Assembly: GCA_963978545.1 (NCBI GenBank)
Contig: OZ021727.1
Coordinates: forward strand, 46,971,385-47,035,384
Length of the DNA stretch: 64,000 bases
Direction: 5' to 3'
Source of the DNA: Linyphia triangularis
Taxonomy: Eukaryota; Arthropoda; Arachnida; Araneae; Linyphiidae
Made by a program: the position numbers and the translations under genes. The notes below the pieces were generated by a model. That model saw only the letters and a program-made list of their open reading frames with translations, searched no databases and was not told the DNA's origin. This document shows positions 59,220 to 64,000 of this stretch, piece by piece (positions within the stretch are counted from its first letter, which is position 1; every line of letters starts with the position of its first letter).

Positions 59220-62200
59220 TTAAGGAATTTTGTAGTGACCATACGCATAACTAGTTATACCATCCTCCAACAGGTATCGCTTGTCGTCAAATGCCGAGAG
59301 CGCTCGCTTTCTTTGCTGGATGGAGAAAATGTGATGTTTTTCACTCCCTATCCGATGCTGAACCACAGACGAAGGTTGTCGGTTGAGAAGACAGTCTCTA
59401 TAGGTCTGATGTTTTAACTGTCTTTGAGCTGCTCTTGCGATTCCCTTGGCCGTTTGTTTCTCACCACACTCGCTTAAAATGGAATACATTTTGGAACGAA
59501 GTCCTATGAACTCCAAAGCAGATTTTCCGCTAAGTTCATCCTTAAAGTAACCGATCTTCTTCTTGTTAGACACATCGTGTAGGGGATGATCTGATGAATA
59601 GTCAGAAAAGTCAAAAAATCCCTTTAACTGCTGTAAGTCAGCAGTCAGATCTGGGGTGGTGAGTCCATAAGTGAGTGAATCTGTGTCGGTGAATAGTAAG
59701 CGGGCATTACTTCCATACTTCTTCATGATGACATTATAGTGGAAATCATACATTAAAACCTTGCTCAGTTCTAAGATGGTGAAACCAGCATAAATGGGTC
59801 TATTAAGTGTGAGACTTTTAACTTTTCTTTGTACTGCTGCCAAGCTGTTATCAAATTCAGTGAAGGCATGGAAGGCAGGAGACGCGACCAGTTTCTTGGC
59901 TTTATGCGGATTGTTCACCAACTGAACATCCACTCTATTCCTCAGATTTTCCATAGTTTTCCCAAACACCGCATTGTTGAGAAGTTTGAAGAAATCTTTT
60001 TCAAACGATGTTTTGGCCAGTTTTCTCTGCTCCGTATTAAATGCTATGTAGTCTTTCAGCCAAGGTTGTTGGTAGAATTTTAGAATTCTATGGACTTTAG
60101 TTAGTTTCAATCCCAAGGAAAGGTATAGCTTCAGATTACGGTAGTGTATAACATAATTCTTCTTTGACTGAAGATTCGGAACGAGTTTCTCGCTGGAAGA
60201 AGCTGGCTTCATCTGCATTTCTTCCAAAATCTCGAGGGCGGTAGGAGACAGCATATTTGGCTTTATGGTGAAGCGTTCGGGAGCCAGAGGATAATCATTA
60301 TGGAGATCGTGGAGTTCAGCAGGATAGTCGAGATCCACTTCTAGGATGAAACCCTCATCTGCATCATCTGCTTGGTCCAAGATGGTTTGAGTAGAGATGT
60401 TTTCAGGGTCCACCCACTGAAAATCACCAACAGGTAAATATTGAGACATGGCCCAACCTGAAAGAAAAATCCAATTAAATCATTCAATATTAACATAGAA
60501 GCTAAATAAAAAAAAATGACAGTTTTAAAATAAATTCATGCTTACCATAGAGGTTATTGGCATCCAGGTACAGTATATGTTTCTTCTCCTCAGCAGCATT
60601 ATATTCAGGACAGCCTGGATGGTTTGCCTGGCTATGACGATGGGTGATGACTGAGACTCCTCCCCGAATACCCTTCTCTATGAAGAGGTGCATGTCGATG
60701 TCGGTGAATAAATCCAAACCGACATCTGACATCTTGAGAGCGGCTTGCCACGCTAAACCCGGAGACGTCATCATGTGGGCGGCGTCTAGCTGGTAGAAGT
60801 CCAGAGTTAGGCGGCGGAAATTCTCAAAAACATCAGAGAGGAGGAGCACATCCGTCTTCACGTACAGGTCGTGATATTCGCCAAGGTCTTTGATGCCGAA
60901 AGCTTCCCAAACAACTTGAGCGTGGTCATAATCTGCATCGATGATGGAGGAGTTTGTAAGGGTGCTATAGAAGGCTTGCTGAGGTGGCAGAGATGTTTCT
61001 TGAAATTTAGTGAATGAGTCCATGTACTCATAAGGGTACACTCCCTTCTTCAGCAAGAGATCTAAGGAAAAAAAATAAAAATTAAATGATATTGTTAAGT
61101 GAACATTTATATAATATTAACATTGACTATATTACGTACCATGGTTAGATGCGATAGAACTCTTCAAAATGTGAAACTTGTCTCTCTCCAGATTATCGAC
61201 AAGTTTCTGAAGCGATGCATTCAGAAACTGGAGACTGTCAATAAACTGGAGAGTCACCGGGATCTTGTCAAGTTTCTTGGTGATGGAGAAGGAGATATAT
61301 TTCTCCATCGTTGTAGGGATGACTCCAATGTCATGGTCAGCCACTTTCCCTAGCCCCTGCATGATCAAATGCGCATCATAATTCTTCAGGTTGTGGAAGA
61401 CGCAAGGAATCATTTTCCGCAACCTGAAGGCAAGGTTGCATTCATTGTGGAGCACTTGGCGGAACTGACCGGTCAAGTGATCGTGGTCGTTCAGCCGATC
61501 AGTTCCTAGTCGCCCCTTGCAGAGGCCACAGTGTGTTGCAGCATTGATAGCATGCTGGTCTTGGGGCGTAATCCTCATCGGGACAATGGTGGTGAGCTTA
61601 ACTGCTAACTCATCCTTTTCATCAATAATGCTCTTGATGAAATGATCCACAGCATCCAATCCTCTGTAGACAGCAATAGGTTTTGTAGACTTCCCATCAG
61701 GACCTATAATGACATAGGCGTATCCGCAGGGAATGTGAGTAGCCGTCTTCACAGTGCTGGAGGGGGTGGTGACGTCCAACTTCTCCACCAAGGCCTCAAA
61801 GTCCGCGTATATGATATACGGGACTTTCTGGGTGAACTTGTACTGACTAAATTTCAGAACACAGTCCTTTGGAGTCGGCATCTTGATGCGTTGGGGTGAG
61901 TGCTCGTTACAGTACGGGACATGTGCTTTGAGAGTCTCCTCCTTGGCAAAACGATGCAGACAGGAGAAACAGTAGAATCGCTTTCCATCGTGCTTAGTGA
62001 GGTTGGTGAGAAGCCTGGACATACTCTTAATTAGACAATAATGCTGCCTCTCTCCTTCTATGATGTAGAGGAGGTTGATAACCTCAGGATCCTCCCTCTT
62101 AGAGATGTACAGAGGTAATATCTCATCATCTTCATAGCCATAGACGTTAATGCGGAGGTTGTTCAGTGCCTCCACAAAACGAACCTTGCACGGTTGGACG

Positions 62201-63743
62201 GGACAGCTTACATTTCCCATTTTGAGCTCCTGCTCATATTCTGCATAGTGGTCGACCCTATACGGATGGTTACCATAGGCAACAGGATGGAGGGCAGCCA
62301 GGACAGACCAGATGAAACATTTAGTGTCTTCATTCTGGATGTTGAGGACGGCTTGCTTCGCTGCTAACTTGTTGGGCAACTTGAAGTGGCTAGCAGGGGC
62401 TAGAGGTTGATACGTGGCAGTCTTCACCTCCAAATGGATGATTTCATCGAGGACCCATCCAGATCCCCGCTCGATAAATTCATCGAAGGAGGACATGATT
62501 TTGGCGAAGGCTTGGTCGATGTGTTCAGGGAGGACGCTGTCATCCAGCTCCATCTGCACCTTACTCCGGAAATAGGGTGTGGCAAATTCTTCATATCCCT
62601 CATCACTCTTACGAACGAACCGGATTTTAGACACAACATACCACTTGATGGCACGCTTCTCCTCCAGTTCCTCCTTCAATACACCATCCACTTGAGAATG
62701 ACTTTCCCTAATGAAGAGAAGCAGGTCTCCAACTGCCTCTTCACTTGGGAATAAATGGCGGGTGGCAAAGACATCGGACGTCTTCACCTCAACTCTCCTC
62801 CTTCTGGTCGCAGGGGATGCAGGTTGATTTCCTCCTACTTGGGCAACTCGAAGGTGGGTGAGAAGATGTTGCTGAACATGATCCTTACGTCCGAAACTCT
62901 TTCCGCAGTCAGGACAGGCATGAGGGGTGGCGGATTGATGACTCAACATATGCCGATCCAGATCAGAATTACGTGTGAAGGATTTGCTGCAGATTCCACA
63001 GACAAAGTCTTTCTTCCCCGAGTGAGCTTTAAGATGACGAGTTAAACTTCGCTTCTCCGTAAAGGTCTTGCTGCATACAGTACAAACCTATAAGAAATTA
63101 TAACTTTTATAAGTGGTCAAGAAATAATTTATTTTTTTTAATAAAAGAAATATTATTTCAAATTTATCTTTTCCTAAAACACATTTTATTGCAAAAACTT
63201 TATTTCAAATTTGTCTTTTCATAAAACACATTTTATTGCAAAAACTTTCTATTCTTCTTCTACTTATAAAACATATCAAACAGAAAACACTAAAATTGAA
63301 ATTTCGATAAATGGTTAAAAATTTCTTCTTTGCAAAACTGTGATCTAAGAAACACATTCTCCGAGGAAAAAAAAATAGTACTTACATGGTTAGCATTTGA
63401 AGTTTGTGCAAGATGGATAGCATGAGAGGGTCTAGCAACAGGAACCTGAAAAAATTAATTAACATTTAAATAAGCTATTTTAACATATTCTTAACAATAG
63501 TTTATCCTTTGAATGTAATACTTACAGTTTTCTGATGGATTTTCAGATGACGATTAAGATGTCCCTTATGATTAAAGCCCTTCTGACAGATGGTACAGAC
63601 CTGTTGAAAATAAAACTTTGAGTAATATGTTTTTAAAGTTATTATTATTTCACTTAAATGATAAAAATAATACTTACATGCAAGTCTTGTGAGGTGGATG
63701 CAGCATTAGAAGGTCCAGCAGCAGTAGATTCAACAACAACCTC
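59220..63743 (-). CDS. C2H2 zinc-finger / endonuclease-VII-like / DNA polymerase B gene, spliced
   Basis: Six exons join in frame to about 1300 visible aa: 63743-63678, 63600-63526, 63445-63386, 63087-61140, 61061-60546 and 60457-59220 (TAA). The first visible exon has no start codon, so the 5' end is upstream. Zinc fingers: one in exon 2 (VCTICQKGF..HLNRHLKIH), three in the start of exon 4, each C-x2-C..H. Polymerase B motifs: ExoI YADFEAL (about 495), ExoII FHNLKNYDAH (about 632), ExoIII YEYMD, motif A DANNLYG (split by an intron, continuing WAMSQYLP), motif B KLLNNAVFG, motif C FTDTDSLTYG, and a KMY motif. Between ExoI and ExoII is CGLCKGR..LNDHDHLTGQFR..HNECNLAF, the zinc/DHDH motif of recombination endonuclease VII. 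This polymerase type is the protein-primed one of Polinton/Maverick-like elements. No integrase, capsid, ATPase or protease gene is visible beside it. All catalytic motifs are intact, which suggests recent activity or use by the host. Confidence 0.85.
63148..63255. repeat. 48-bp tandem duplication in an intron of the polymerase gene
   Basis: ATTTCAAATTTATCTTTTCC continuing to TTTTATTGCAAAAACTTT is followed directly by a near-identical copy (ATTTCAAATTTGTCTTTTCA onward). It lies between the third and fourth visible exons. Confidence 0.8.
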
Positions 63744-63795
63744 CTAAAATAAGATATTGAGAAATTATTCTAAGTTTTTTTTTTTTGTTACGTCA

Positions 63796-64000
63796 GAGAA
63801 AAATTTTGGCATGAATTTGGAGCGACTTTGAATAGTTACAATATTGAAAATTGCTAAGTACAAAAAGTAATGAAAATTTTGGCGTGAATTTGGGGCGACT
63901 TTGAATAGTTACTGCACTGACAATTACTAAGTACAAAAAGTAATGAAAATTTCAGCGTGAATTTGGGGCGACTTTGAATAGTTACAACATTGAAAATTAC
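63796..64000. repeat. 73-bp tandem repeat running off the window
   Basis: GAATTTGGRGCGACTTTGAA occurs at 63813, 63886 and 63959, an exact 73-bp period, each followed by TAGTTAC and CTAAGTACAAAAAGTAATG. At least 2.7 copies are present and the array continues past the end. It lies upstream of, or in an intron near the 5' end of, the zinc-finger/polymerase gene. Confidence 0.93.

Overview
This is an AT-rich eukaryotic window. Genes are split by spliceosomal introns of 0.1 to 6 kb, and the spaces between and inside them are packed with decayed transposable elements. The gene set, a tRNA-derived SINE and an intron-bearing zinc-finger/DNA polymerase B gene point to an arthropod, most likely a chelicerate such as a spider. 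That placement is inference from gene and repeat character; no database was searched.

Layout. 1-7.9 kb is gene-free and holds a degenerate repeat array (1.0-1.9 kb) and two short TIR elements. 7.97-9.15 kb (+) is a complete three-exon gene for a small 3CxxC zinc-binding protein of the receptor-transporting-protein type. 12.3-26.3 kb (-) is a complete five-exon SSU72 gene (RNA polymerase II CTD phosphatase, 192 aa); introns 1 and 4 hold most of the transposon load, including a MULE-like element with 43-bp TIRs and a 2.5-kb hAT-like element with another element nested in it. About 0.8 kb away, divergently, 27.15-42.75 kb (+) is a complete eleven-exon NRDE2 gene (nuclear exosome regulator, 1093 aa). 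Its intron 1 carries the SINE, a dead Tc1 element and a 5'-truncated LINE. 43-47 kb holds three short cut-and-paste MITEs with clean target-site duplications. 47.0-47.8 kb (-) is an intronless glyoxalase II gene (HAGH). 48.6-50.6 kb is one repeat interrupted by another. 52.9-55.9 kb (-) holds the two last exons of a Golgi-type alpha-mannosidase II; its N-terminal exons are not seen. 57.6-58.35 kb is a repeat array studded with TGACGTCA palindromes. 59.2-63.7 kb (-) is a spliced gene joining C2H2 zinc fingers, an endonuclease-VII-like zinc motif and a protein-primed type DNA polymerase B with all catalytic motifs present. The window ends in a 73-bp tandem repeat.

How the genes relate. SSU72 (CTD dephosphorylation, RNA 3' end formation) and NRDE2 (control of the nuclear exosome and mRNA export) share one upstream region and both act on nuclear RNA, so co-regulation is plausible. 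HAGH and the mannosidase are unrelated housekeeping enzymes. The polymerase gene is selfish-element material of Polinton/Maverick-like ancestry, although no integrase, capsid, ATPase or long terminal repeat is visible with it.

The transposon boundaries are the best resolved part: eight elements have target-site duplications readable by eye (two hAT-like families with 5-bp duplications, one hAT-like with 6, one MULE-like with 9, two piggyBac-like with TTAA, one Tc1 with TA), and several nestings can be ordered in time.
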